64,000 nt of DNA from Hygrophila difformis (lineage: Eukaryota > Streptophyta > Magnoliopsida > Lamiales > Acanthaceae): contig JAOANR010000002.1 in the NCBI GenBank assembly GCA_030278955.1, positions 22,678,057-22,742,056 on the forward strand, read 5' to 3'. Every line of letters begins with the position of its first letter. Position 1 is the stretch's first letter. The notes under the pieces are model-generated. The model was not told where the DNA came from. It ran no database searches and worked only from the letters and a program-made list of their open reading frames with translations. Shown piece by piece: positions 11,241 through 22,802 of the stretch. Made by a program: the position numbers and the translations under genes.

Positions 11241-11263
11241 TTGTAATCTTAAGGGGGAGGGGA
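11224..11263 (+). other. Outer polypurine tract with upstream hairpin, T1
   Basis: The pol stop codon lies in an imperfect hairpin (CAGTTAT / TGGGAC / ATAATTG) followed by AATCTTAAGGGGGAGGGGA and then TGTCACACC. The same arrangement, better preserved, is in T2, A and B. It resembles a polypurine tract plus LTR start, but a second such unit follows 220 bp downstream. Confidence 0.6.
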
Positions 11264-11448
11264 TGTCACACCGTGTATTTTCTGTACATTTTTGTAAACA
11301 AGCAAATTCTAATTGTTTTGAACTACGTTATGGCTTGATCCCTTCACAGGGTACGTAGGCAGCTTAGAAGTTTCAATTCTAAGTTCAGTCACAAAATAAT
11401 ACAATAAACAAAAGGATTCGTTCTTAACACGAGAAAAGCCGAAACACT

Positions 11449-11485
11449 ACTTCGAGGACGAAGTTGATTCTTAAGGAGGGTAGAC
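11449..11485 (+). other. Inner polypurine tract with hairpin, T1
   Basis: Hairpin ACTTCG / AGGA / CGAAGT (11449-11464) is followed by TGATTCTTAAGGAGGGTAGA and then by TGTAATACCC at 11486, which I take as the true LTR start. It would prime plus-strand DNA synthesis. Confidence 0.65.
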
Positions 11486-14183
11486 TGTAATACCCGAGAA
11501 TTTTGCAACATAAAATAAATAAATAAAATAAATAAATAAATAAACAATGAATAAAACAATAACAATAAATAAATATAATAAATAAATAAACATAATACAT
11601 AGATAAGGAAATGAGAAATGGAATTTAATTTAAGAAGGAATTAAATTTCCAATACCCGTAAAGCCAAAGATAATTTAACCAACTAAATTGTACACGGGAA
11701 CCCGACACCAATGAACTCGAGAATTCGAGGCCAATGTAAATCTAGACCCGAGTAAAATTTGAGATAGGAAATTGGAGTCCGACAATAGCCCAGAAATCGG
11801 AATCCGAGAACATAGAGGGATAGAAGTCCGAAAGAGAGGAGGAAAGGCTCGACGGATCGCACGACCCGCCCGGACCGAAGTCCAGGCGGTGACCGCGCGG
11901 TGGCCGCGCGGTTTTTCCCCTAAACGGCGCGCCAAGCCCGCGCCGTCGGGCAGTAACAACCCATGCGAGATTTTCTCGCCCGAATCCGGATTTTTCGACT
12001 TCGGTTGCTCACCTTGCGGTTCAAGACTTACTAGGGCAGACTTTGGACGTCCGTTAGGTCCTTTACATCTATAAATAAGCACCTTACTCGACCCCGAACA
12101 CTTTTCAAACCCTACGAAAAATCCCTACACATCAAACCCTAATCCCGGAGTCGTCGGAGGTACGAAACCAAGAGGAGGGACTGTCTTGGATGAAAATCGG
12201 AAGGCCTTGTCATTGTGGTAAGCTCTGGTCCGATTCTTTTCCATTCTTGATTCGAAAACGAATCCTAACTTCATCCTTTTTTTCCATTCTACACCCCAAT
12301 TCGGATCTAAAACGAAGAACCCGACGAATCAATGAGATAAACGGTGGACTGGAAGCCACGCCTCCGAATCGACGAGCCGGAACGTCCATAGATCGGTAAG
12401 TTAATGCTTACGTGGTTTTGGGAGAATTTAAAATACACCTAATCTAAAAATTTAATCAAGAACTTAAAAATCTGTCACAACGAAGATCTTTACGGCGCAA
12501 CGTTTTTGCACTATTTTCCGAACCCTTAAAACTGATCGAACGAGAAAACGTAAAACACGAAAATCGTTCCAAAGACATAGATATATCTCCTGTAAATATT
12601 TCATAATTTTTCATTAAGTTTTGATATCTGAAATCGACCCCAAACTGAACTGTTCTAAATTTAGATCTTGAAATCTTGATAGAACTTTAGTCCGAACTTG
12701 TAGACGTTTTTGACAATAGATCTATACCGATTCAGAACTTTAGTTGAACATGAAACTTGTAGATATACGTCTTAAGTATCTCCCTGTAAAATTTCATCAA
12801 ATTTGGAGTTAGTTTGCTATGGTAGATCTCGAAATGTTGAAACTGCTGTGTAGAAATTCGGATAGATTAATATTCTGATGAAAATCTACGTTTTTGACTT
12901 ATTTCCATAACTCGGATCGAAAAACTTAAAACACAAAACTTGTTCGTCTCTGTGTTTTCAAGTCACTGGTCAAATTTCAAAATTCTCGGACTTAAAACTG
13001 ATGTTTAATTAATTTTGGAGTAAACAGTGTTTTATCAAAGTCAAATCTTGAAATCTTGTTGAAACGGTGAAATTAGCCTTTAAGGTTTAAACGAGTAGAA
13101 ATCTCCTTTTGAAATAAATACATGAAATCAGAATTTTGAAAAATCCCCTTACAAACTTGATCAATTAAAATTTGAAGGTGAGTGCTCTGCAGGGTGCCCC
13201 CCTAACGATTCACTTCGTGCCTTTATGGACGATGGTGACCCCGCGCGAAATTTGAGATACATTGCCAAAACGGCATGAGATAAAGGGCCTACACTATCGA
13301 GAATATCCATTTGGGTTTCCCGAGGCTCCGGAGTGGTACTGGGTATGGCGGATACGACTGCGGCCGCCGGGCAACCGGCTAAACTTGACGAGATTGCGAT
13401 GCAATCGTAAAATACTTGAAATACTAAATCTTGGGTGTAATGGGGATAATTAAAAATATTTATTTATGGTCAATTTAAATTACTTAATGCTTTATTTAAA
13501 TTAATTATAGCTTTTATTTTAATTTATGCAAAATGTGTTATTAATTAGAGCCATGAATTAATTATGCAAATGGGTTAGTTAGTTAAATTAAATTATTTAT
13601 GATTTATACTTATCATGCTTTTATTTAAATATTAATTAATGGCTTTGAAACCTCACGATCATGTATGTGTTAACTTACTCAGCAAGTTGTGCTGACCCAA
13701 AACCATTTCTTTCCTTTTTCCTACAGAGCATGTGGATTATACTTGATCACGTACATGCATGGGATTTTTGGGAACACTTTACATTTAAATTTTGCATTAG
13801 ACTATAGTATGAACGGGCCTATTTAACCCGTGTTTTGGCCATGTTGGCCCTATTTATATTTTCCGCTGCAATACTTATACTTAGATATTATTTTTCCGCT
13901 GCATTATAATATTATTTTTGAATTTATATTGTATGGGTTGTTTTTAATTGTTTTAAATATTTTAAATACTACAATACTGCAATACTTAGATATTATTTTT
14001 CCGCTGCATTATAATATTATTTTTGAATTTATATTGTATGGGCTGTTTTTAATTGTTTTAAATATTTTAAATACTGCAATACCTAGCATTGCATCTCTTT
14101 AGTGAGCTCGGAGAAACCGTGTCTTGCTAGGGAGGTGTGGTGGTTACATCCCGATCTGGGTGACCAAAAACCGGGGTGTTACA
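11486..14183 (+). repeat. 3' LTR of T1
   Basis: The LTR starts TGTAATACCC and ends GGGGTGTTACA, an inverted terminal pair shared by the other Tekay LTRs here. A CG-rich U3 block at about 11860-11930 precedes a TATA box (12070-12077, TATAAATA). The transcribed part carries a GCCGG-type hairpin block near 13350-13385 and a 105-bp tandem duplication at about 13871-14083. If the outer polypurine tract is the functional one, the LTR would start at 11264 instead. No coding potential was seen. Confidence 0.78.
12070..12077 (+). promoter_or_regulatory. TATA box in T1 LTR
   Basis: TATAAATA lies about 585 bp into the LTR, directly after the CG-rich block and before an AACCCTA-containing stretch that probably starts the transcript. 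Confidence 0.6.
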
Positions 14184-14489
14184 GATCTACTACCACAAAA
14201 ATCGAATCTTTAGCTCTAGCAATCCGTGGTAGCCCAAGAACAAAGTCCATTTAGATGTCCATCCAGGGTCCTTGTGGCACAGGCAACGCTTGGTATAGAC
14301 CATGCTGCTTCACAGTTGATTTGGCCTTCAGACAGACCAAACACTTGGCAATGTAATCAGAAACTTGCTTCTGTATTCCCGGCCAGTAGAATCTTTCAGA
14401 AAGTACTCTCATAGTTGTATGTTTCCCGAAGTGTCCCATGAGGTCTCCCCCGTGAGCTTCTTGGATCAGCAACTCCCTAATGGACCCTC
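14184..14489 (-). pseudogene. Chromovirus integrase fragment
   Basis: On the minus strand this encodes RELLIQEAHGGDLMGHFG (zinc-finger histidines), RFYWPGIQKQV, CLVCLKAKS (cysteine pair), HGLYQALPVP and the core start MDFVLGLPR to VVVD. One in-frame stop follows WMDI. The HGLY segment resembles CRM/Reina/Galadriel-type chromoviruses rather than T1. It is cut on one side by the T1 insertion and on the other by an Athila-type LTR. Confidence 0.8.
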
Positions 14490-16238
14490 TGATGCGTAAA
14501 TTTGTGCCTTTAAATCAAACACAAACTACGGTATCACAAATAATATACCGGCTAATGCCGGGTCAAATCCACAGGGAGTTAAAAACATATCAATTCATGC
14601 TTTGGCCATATGTATTCAAATGACCTTATGTTCTAGCTAAGAAAACAAAAATAAAAAGAGATGGTCGAGTAGACCGGAAATCTAACTACAACAAGAATTA
14701 AATTAATTCTAAGCTAATATAATAATGAATTTGTGCTTTCAGATTGCTTATCCTGCTAATAATGATGAAAATTTAGCAATAAATTTAATTACAATTCCCA
14801 AAATTTACCTCTCGATTTCATTTTGGTTTTCAGAATTAAAAATTAGCATCAATTCCAACTTATCTTTCGACTTTGTTAGAAAACTAATGCACATTTAAAA
14901 TTCTGGAAGTGTAATCAAACACATAGCATAAATTAAAAATTTCAGGATTTAAACATAGTGCATATTTCAGATTCTGGAAACATTCTCCAGTCTTTAGTTT
15001 AGTGATTGTTTCTGAGTCAAATTAATTAATCAATTCAACCTTCTTTTTCAAGTTCATCAAAATCGATTAATAGAAGTTATGAATATTTATTTTTCAATTT
15101 CATGTTCAAATTCAGGATTAAATCAATATAAACATTGTTCCCTACACAGGTACTAAATATTCTAGGATTTTCAATTATCTTTCGGTTTGTATGAAGAATC
15201 CCAAATTGATGTTCAATAATCCTCAACAGTAATCCAGTAACAATCAACAATTTAAAAGAAGCAAGGAAATTTAAAAACATGAAATTTTATTAATGAACTC
15301 CCTGCATAAAGTTGAATTCAAACCCTGGATCCCATTCCACGGCTTCTGGTTGTTGCCTCCGATAGAACCCAAGTTTGAACCCTTGCTGGAGAATCCGTAC
15401 ATAATCTGGAATTGCACCCAAAGTTAGGGTGCAATCCTACAACACAAAATCAAAACCTAATCTAATATAATATTAAACGAATCTAATGGATTGATGAAGA
15501 AATAATGTAAAGATGGATTAGAGATGAAGGAGATGAGTTTTTTGATGTTATCTGATGTTCTCCCGTGTTCTGGTCGCCAATGGGTATCAAAAAGAGAGGA
15601 AAATTCGCCCAAAAACCGACTTGAAACTGCCCAAAATCGAACAGAACTGGCAACGCTAGCGCAAAGTTACGCTAGCATAGAAGATTTGGCACAGATGACC
15701 TGCATTACGCTAGCTCTGGAAAACAATATTTGGTCTCTTCAGCATTGGCGCAGACTGACACTAGCTTGGCGATCCTGGCGTAGTTACTCTTATCTGTGCT
15801 AGCTGGGACTTGGTGAAATTTTCCATTTTCTTCAGTGCTAGCACAAATCTGTGCGAGTTTTTCTTCATTAGCACAATAAACCTAAATGACGCTAGCAGCT
15901 CCAAATTCCTTCATTGTTGGCACAAACTTCTGCTAGAATCCTTCCATTAGCAAAATTTCTCCTTTCAGCGACAACTTCTCCATGCCTTATAAAAATTCTT
16001 CATCCCATTACAACCTATAAAATCACATTCAAAACTCATCAAAATTAAATCATTAAAAAGCATCAACTTTTAATGCAATTTTAGTCTTAATCATCTAATA
16101 TCTAATATAATATCCTAATTTAAAAACTCACTCAAAACACAACAAAAATACACAAAAATGAGGATTTAATTATAAGATTCATTGAATATATGGCTTGGAA
16201 ATGACTTAAAAGATAGCATCCAAAAGAGGCTATCAACA
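14490..16238 (-). repeat. Athila-type LTR, downstream (3') side of Athila-2
   Basis: Read on the minus strand, a run ending GAGGA, typical of an Athila polypurine tract, precedes TGTTGATAGCC at 16238, and the LTR ends CGCATCA at 14490. Near its 3' end it has a CCGGCTAATGCCGGGTCAAA block common in these LTRs. GCTAGC words cluster at about 15647-15960. It differs clearly from the LTR at the other end of Athila-2 (22803-24669), so the two are not a pair from one replication event. Confidence 0.65.
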
Positions 16239-17109
16239 TCCTCACACTTAAACATCGGTCGTCCCTTGAGCGATAAAAATAAAATAAGAAGACATTTCCA
16301 AGCATCCAATATATATAAGCATAAACATCAGATTCTCAATAACGAAACAAGGATTTCCTTGCCATTCAACTGTATAAGGTGCTAAATTTTCAGAAACTCA
16401 GCAACTTACACCAACATAATCAGCCACATCACACCACATGTAAGAAATGAGCATCAAGGCATCTATTTCACATAAACCACATGACGAGCCTAATAATTAG
16501 ATATGATCAGATTTTTATCTTCATTATAAAGTAATTTATGCTTTTGGTTGCACAAATAAAAGGGAACCCTGCTGTCCAAATTATGGATGCGGCTTCAACC
16601 TTTCTTGTTCATGACACTTTCGCTGAGTTGTAGACGGTTGAATTCGAAAAACTACTTATGCCAGAGGAACAATGTGCCATTTTTCAGACTTTTTATTTTA
16701 TATTTTTTTTTCAGATTTTTTTTCAATCTTTTTTTTTGCTTTTTCATGATCATTTTTTTTTCTTTTCAGCTCTTCCTTTTTCTTTTTCTTCTTTTTTTTA
16801 ACTCAACAATAAGAATAAAGATCATCCCATATCCTTTAGATTTTCAGCCATGGAAAAGTGTATATAAAATAGATAGCCTCGATGCACTTTTCAACCATAA
16901 TATAATGCAACCTTAGGTGCTAAAATCCAAGTATGGCTTTGTTTCTAAAATTCAGCTTTTAAATAATTTACAAGCCTTAGAACTCAACTCATCTCATCAT
17001 TGAAAAACTGGAAATTATGAAAAAAGTAGAAACCTAAATCTGTTCATTTTTTTAAAAAATTCATGAAAAGTGTTCAAATGTTTAAATAGTATTTTCCAAG
17101 CAATAAGCA
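16239..17109 (-). other. 3' non-coding region of Athila-2
   Basis: This lies between the integrase end and the LTR. On the minus strand it ends with a GTTTAAGTGTGAGGA polypurine tract (about 16239-16253), preceded by the CTCAAGGGACGA-type sequence common in Athila elements. A strongly A/G-rich tract (T/C on the plus strand) spans about 16675-16800. No convincing gene. Confidence 0.6.
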
Positions 17110-18647
17110 TCATGGACTCCAAAGTATATCCTCGAAATAAAAGCACAAAAGACCACACACAATAGATTCATCTTCAGCTTTTAATACAACCGCACCATTA
17201 TCTAACACTTTAACAATCTTAAACGGCCCTGACCATTTTGTTTTCAATTTACCAGGAAACACTTTCAATCTAGAATTATACAGTAGCACTAGTTGACCAG
17301 CTTCAAACACCTTAGGCCTAAGTAACTTATCATGATAAAGTTTTGTCCTTTCCTTGTAAATTTGAGCATTGTCATATGTCTGGCGTCTAATTTCTTCTAA
17401 CTTATTAAGATCAACCTTCCTTTTCTCTTGAGCTTCTTTAAATTCAAAATTCAACTTCTTCATAGCCCATAATGATTTAAACTCAAGTTTAAAAGGCAAG
17501 TGACAGGCTTTACCATAAAATAATTTAAAAGGGGTCATGCCTATAGGTGTTTTAAAGGCTGTCCTATAAGCTCATAATGCTTCATCTAACTTAAAAGCCA
17601 ATCTTTTCTAGATTTTCCTACAGTTGCTTCCAATATCTTTTTAATCTCACGATTAGTGACTTCTACCTGACCATTGGCTTGGGGATGATAGGGTGTTGTT
17701 ATCTATGATGAACATGAAATCTAGACAACAATTGATTAACAGCCCTATTGACAAAGTGAGATCCGCCATCACTAATGATTGCTTTAAGCACACCAAAACG
17801 AGTAAAGATTTGCTTTTTCAGAAATTTAATCACTTGTTTAGCATCATTTAAAGCACATGCTTCAGCTTCTACCCATTTTGACACATATTCTACAGCAACT
17901 AGAATATATAATTTACCATTAGATGGTGGAAATGGACCCATAAAATCAATCCCCCACAGATCAAACAACTCAACATGCATTATTCCTTTTAATGGCATTT
18001 CATCTCTTTTAGTGATATTACCAGCCCTTTGACATACATCACATTTTTGCATAAATGATCTAGCATCACGATAAATGTTAGGCCAATACAAACCACCTTC
18101 GAATACCTTACGAGCCGTCCTATTAGGTCCAACATGTCCTCCCCCAAGTCCTTCGTGGCACGCCTTTAAAACATTCTCAAAATCCTCATCAGGGATGCAT
18201 CTCCTTATGATTTGATCTGCACACAGTCTAAATAAATAAGCTCATCCCAAATAAAATATTTAGCATCAGTTTTGAATTTTTGCATTTGACTATGCCATTT
18301 TAAATGATCAGGAATTACACCACATGCTAAATAATTTACAAAATCAGCAAACCATGGGTCAGAGGAAGTATTATTTATTAAATACAAATTTTCATCAGGA
18401 AATGCATCATTTATTAATTTTTCTTCCCCTTTTCATGTTCCAATCTCGATGGATGATCAGCCACAGGATTTTCATCATCTTTTCTATCTCTAATATCTAA
18501 ATCAAACTTCTGTAACAGTAACACCCATCGAATTAATCGAGATTTTGCATCTTTCTTTGTAAATAAATATTTAATAGCAACATGATCAGTATAAACTACA
18601 CTCTTAGAGCCAATCAGATAATGTCTAAATTTTTCATATGCATACAC
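17110..18647 (-). pseudogene. Athila-2 RNase H end and integrase
   Basis: On the minus strand, in order: the RNase H part [14 protein letters not shown] and [14 protein letters not shown] (18647-18414), a linker with a frameshift, then integrase. Integrase shows YWPNIYRDARSFM, CDVCQRAGNI (zinc Cys), WGIDFMGPFP (first Asp) and AIISDGGSHF (second Asp). Past a frameshift near 17700, the catalytic Glu region follows. The C-terminal part 17538-17110 has [15 protein letters not shown] and [11 protein letters not shown]. It would insert element DNA. Frameshifts near 18205 and 17700 disable it. Confidence 0.83.
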
Positions 18648-19724
18648 AACAGATAATAATTCTTTTTCAGTGGTGGCATAATTTCGTTGTGCAGAATTTA
18701 AAGCCTAACTAGCATAATAAATAACATGTAGCTTCTTATCCTTTCGTTGACCCAACACTGCTCCAACGGCGAAGTCACTTGCATCACTCATAATCTCAAA
18801 TGGTAAACTCCAATCAGGTGGCTGGATAATTGGTGCAGTTACCAATGCTTCTTTGATCCTATTGAACGCCTCAACACACTCATCAGTAAAATCAAATTCA
18901 ACATCTTTACATAGCAGTTTAAACAAAGGCAGTGCAATCTTAGAAAAATCCTTTATAAATCTTCTATAAAATCCAGCATGTCCCAGAAAACTTCTCAAAG
19001 TTTTAAGATTATTAGGAGGTGGAATTTTAGCAATCACTTCTACTTTAGCCCTATCAACGTCAATGCCATTCTTAGAAATTCTATGTCCTAAGACAATGCA
19101 TTCATTAACCATAAAATGACATTTCTCCCAATTAAGAACTAAATTTGACTCTTCGCATCTAATTAATACTTTTTCGAGATTAATTAAACATTTTTCAAAG
19201 TCAGACCCAAATACAGAAAAATCATCCATGAATACTTCAATGCATGTCTCAATTAAATCAGAAAATATAGACATCATGCATCTCTGAAATGTAGCTGGTG
19301 CATTACACAAACCAAATGGCATTCTCCTATATGCAAATGTACCATAGGGACGTAAATGTAGTTTTATCTTGATCCTCAGGTGCAATTGGAACTTGATTAT
19401 AACCAGAATAGCCATCTAAAAAGCAGTAAAATTCATGACCAGCTAAACGCTCTAACATTTGATCAATAAAAGGCAGTGGGAAATGATCTTTCCTAGTCTT
19501 ATCATTCAATCTTCTATAATCAATGCAAACACGCCATCCAGTAGTAGGTCTAGTAGGTACTAATTCACCATTTTGTTTTCTAACAACAGTCTTACCTCCC
19601 TTTTAGGCACTACTTGCACTGGACTCTCCCACTGACTATCAGAAATAGGATAGATAATACCTGCATCGAGTAGTTTAATCACCTCTGCCCTTACAGCTTC
19701 TTGTAAATGGGGATTCAGTCTCCT
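18648..19724 (-). pseudogene. Athila-2 reverse transcriptase
   Basis: On the minus strand: KDHFPLPFIDQMLERLAGH, FLDGYSGYNQVPIAPEDQ, FAYRRMPFGLCNAPATFQ, the catalytic FMDDFSVFG, then LGHRISKNGI, RSFLGHAGFYRRFIKDFSK and the RNase H start IMSDASDFAVGAVLGQ. A premature stop separates YYAS from LNSAQRNY near 18704. Frameshifts occur near 19600 and 19350. The palm aspartates are intact, so decay is modest compared with T1. Confidence 0.85.
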
Positions 19725-22017
19725 TTAGGGCTGTCTCACTGGCTTGTCATCCTCCTCCATGTAAATCCGGTGTGTACACAATGCTGGACTCAGTCCCTTA
19801 ATATCTGCTATTGTCCAACCTATTTCTCTAACATGCTTACTCAACATTTTGGTTAATGCATTTAATTGATCATCATTTAATTTATTACTTGCAATAACAG
19901 GTAAAGTATCATTCTCACCAAGAAAAACATACCTCAAATGTGATGGCAGCTCTTTCAAAGTCAATACAGGTGGCTTTTCAACAGATGGGACTAACTTAGA
20001 CTCTTCTATTGCACATGCTGCTTGCAAAGGTAATCCTCCCTCACACTTACTTTCAGCTAAGTCCTCACAACTCTCCTCTAACTGCTCAAATTTCCTATAG
20101 GGATCATGTCTAGCAAGGAACTCTCTCTCAATCACCTCATCCTCTTGATAAATAGCTGTCACTCTATTACACGGGTAGGTATCAGAACTAGCGTGTTGTG
20201 TTTTAGTTGTTTTAGAAATATCAAACGACACTTGTTCATTACCTACTTTAAGTGTAATTTTACCGTCATCCATATCAACCATAGCTCTCCCAGTTTGCAA
20301 AAATGGTCTACCTAAAATCAGAGGAATATCCATGTCTTTCTCCATATCAAGGACAACAAAGTCAACAGGGAAAATGAAGCTCTCAACTTGAACAGGAACG
20401 TCTTCTACAATACCTAAAGGTGTCCTAATAGATCTATCAGCAAGCTGTAGCTGCATCCTAGTAGGCTTTACAACTCCTACTCCAAGCTGTCTAAAGACAT
20501 GTAAAGGCATCAGATTAATACTAGACCCAAGATCACACAAAGCTTTGTTGAATTCTTTAGTGCCAATAATGCACGGAATAGTGTAACTCACTGGATCTTT
20601 TTGTTTAGTAGGCTGCCTTCTTTGTAGGATTGCACTACACTCCCCTATCAGTGTCACTTTCTCTTCCTCATCTACACTCCTATTTTTTGATAGAATTTCT
20701 TTTAAAAACTTAGCATAAATGGGCATTTGTGCTATAGCATCAGAAAAAGGAATGTCAATTCTTAAATTTTTAAACACTTCTAAGAATTTAGCAAAATCTT
20801 TATCATCTTTTGCCTTTTTAAGACGCTGTGGATATGGAATAGGTGGCTGATATGACTTGATTGGGACAGTAGACTTTCCCTTATCCTTATCCTTGTCAAC
20901 ACTAAGTCTCTCACTCTCCTTAGGCTTATCAGTGTTTTCCTGCTGAATTTCTTCCTCTGCATCCTCACTCTGATCATCTATAGTATCAGCTGAAACCTCT
21001 GGGTCATCTAAGGATGGGTAAGGATTAGGTAATTCCTTTTTGTTTCTAAGAGTGATAGCTTTACACTGCTCCTTTGGATTAGGGCCAGGCATACTTGGTA
21101 GTGTTCCTTGCTGTCTATTTGAAGTATCCCTAGCAATTTGACCAACTTGGTCTTCTAGATTTCTCATTGAGGCTTGCATTTGTTGAATTGTTTGTTGTTG
21201 AGATACAATTGTATTCATTAATTCTTTAAAATTAACCTCATCCCCTCCTTGTTTTTGTTGCAGCTGTTGTTGAGGTTGGAAGTTCCTAGACTGTTGGTTA
21301 GGGTAAAAGGAATAATTTTGATTTTTGTTTTGATTAAAGTTTTGATTCTGATTCTTATTCTGGTTTTGAAAGTTTTGATTTTGATTTTGAGGGTAAGAGG
21401 GACGGTTATTTTGTGGGTAAGTGTTTTGTTGAAATTGAGAATTTTGATTTGGATAAAAGTTCTGATTTTGAGGACGGTTTTGGTTGAAGTTTTGCTGTCT
21501 ATTTCCCATGTAATTCACATTCTTGACTTGCTCCTCAGTCCCCTCACACTGCATAGTCTCTTGAAGTCCTTGATCGAGCAGGTGACAGGCTGATGATTCA
21601 TGAGGTCCATGACAAATACCGCATCTCACAACCTTAATTTGACCTTTCTTAAGTGAAGCAACCTCCCTCATTAAAGCATCTAACTTAAAATCCATAGCAA
21701 CTGTCTTTTCTACCTCATATAACCCAGCTTTTGATTTGTTTCTAGCATTTTTCTTACCAGGAAATTTTTTCATATTAGATATCTTTTTCTCTATTATTTC
21801 CTTAGCTCTAGAAGGTCCTATAGATAGAAAAGAATCTCCAGCCGCTGCATCCAACAAATTCCTCCAATGATCCAACAATCCATAAAATGAAGTGCATTTG
21901 TTGCCAATCTTCAAAGCCATGATTTGGACATCTAGCCAGTAAGGTGTTGTATCTATCCCATGCATCAAGTAAAGTCTCATCCTCATCTTGCACAAATTCT
22001 TTGATCTTTTCTTGCAA
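19725..22017 (-). pseudogene. Athila-2 Gag-protease, 756-residue open frame
   Basis: The longest intact frame in the window. On the minus strand it holds the end of the capsid region, a knuckle-like CGICHGPHESSAC, an Asn/Gln-rich linker with many QNQNF units, and Lys/Glu-rich sequence (PIPYPQRLKKAK). The protease follows (CDLGSSINLMPLHVFRQL, LQLADRSIRTP, FIFPVDFVVLDMEKD, IPLILGRPFLQTGRA). It ends at TAA 19725-19727 inside PVRQP, where relatives continue without a stop into RT; a CAA to TAA change is likely. The upstream capsid part is in other frames to 22676. Confidence 0.85.
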
Positions 22018-22676
22018 TTCTAAAACCTTAGAAGGTGGGAAGAACTGTTCTAAGAAAGCTTATAACATTTTATCCCAAGTGGTAACATCCCTTAACTGAA
22101 GTGAGTTATACCAGGTTTTAGCTTTATCTCTAAGTGAAAATGAGAATAATCTTAACTTAATTTAATCAACTTAATTTAATCACTAGTAACACCATTAATC
22201 TTCACTGTGTCACAATAATCCATGAAATTACTTATGTGTTCTACTGCATCATTAGTAGGTGCTCCATTATATTGATTAGCTTGAACCATTGTGATTAGTG
22301 CTGGCTGAAGAGTAAAGCTTAAAGCATCTACATCTGGCCTTGGAGTCCTATTGAGCAGATTTCTACTAGTTCCTTGTAAATGTTCCTCAATGGTCATTTC
22401 AGCTTGATCATCATGTTCCACATCACCACCGTTACCTCCATTATTACCCCCATTATTTTCATTATTTTCAGCCATGTTTAACCTATTGAATTGAGCAACT
22501 AATTGATTAGTTTGAAGTGTCAGAACTCCAGTCGTTGGAGGATAGTCTTCTTCATCAGAGGATGAATTAATTAAGATTTCCAGCTGAGCTGGTCTCCTAC
22601 GTTTTCCTAATCTAATAGCTCTAATAGTACGTTCAATTTCAGGATCATAAGCTATTTCTGTCTGCTTGCTTCGCAC
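22018..22676 (-). pseudogene. Athila-2 Gag N-terminus
   Basis: On the minus strand it starts MRSKQTEIAYDPEIERTIRA at 22676, with a Glu/Asp-rich segment, MAENNENNGGNNGGNGG and the capsid start LQPALITMVQANQYNG to TVKINGVTSD. A stop at 22176, next to a short duplication (TTAATTTAATCAAC repeated near 22157-22180), separates it from the rest of Gag. The start 100 bp from the primer site suits a Gag start. The MAENN methionine may be the original one, as MAENQ is in Athila-1. Confidence 0.78.
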
Positions 22677-22778
22677 TGCAATTTTTAAATAAAAATAAAA
22701 TAAGTAACAGTTAAATTAATATTTAACTTAACTAATTTTAATTAATAAACTAAAAACAATTAAAAGTTCACAACAAAT

Positions 22779-22796
22779 TCCCCGGCAACGGCACCA
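22779..22796 (-). other. Primer binding site of Athila-2, tRNA-Asp type
   Basis: On the minus strand TGGTGCCGTTGCCGGGGA, one base from the canonical tRNA-Asp complement and still pairable by G-U. It is 6 bases from the LTR end at 22803. Confidence 0.8.
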
Positions 22797-22802
22797 AAAA
22801 CT

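Larger units (their letters stand above)
1..14183 (+). mobile_element. Tekay/Del-type Ty3 chromovirus T1, 5' part outside window, split by Athila-1
   Basis: This is a Ty3/gypsy element in the order gag tail, protease, reverse transcriptase, RNase H, integrase, chromodomain, 3' LTR. The domain order and the C-terminal chromodomain place it among plant chromoviruses; closeness to the Tekay/Del lineage is inferred from the proteins. The coding region is interrupted after 2538 and resumes at 10247, with CTAAC at 2534-2538 and again at 10242-10246. The 3' LTR ends at 14183, so its target duplication should be 14184-14188 (GATCT); the matching copy lies upstream of the window. Several one-base deletions and premature stops show it cannot make a full polyprotein. 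Confidence 0.9.

Noticed and set aside
21249..21593. Plus-strand 114-residue Leu/Ile/Val-rich frame resembling a membrane protein
   Set aside because: Antisense to the Asn/Gln-rich repeats of Athila-2 Gag, which gives an artificial hydrophobic translation.
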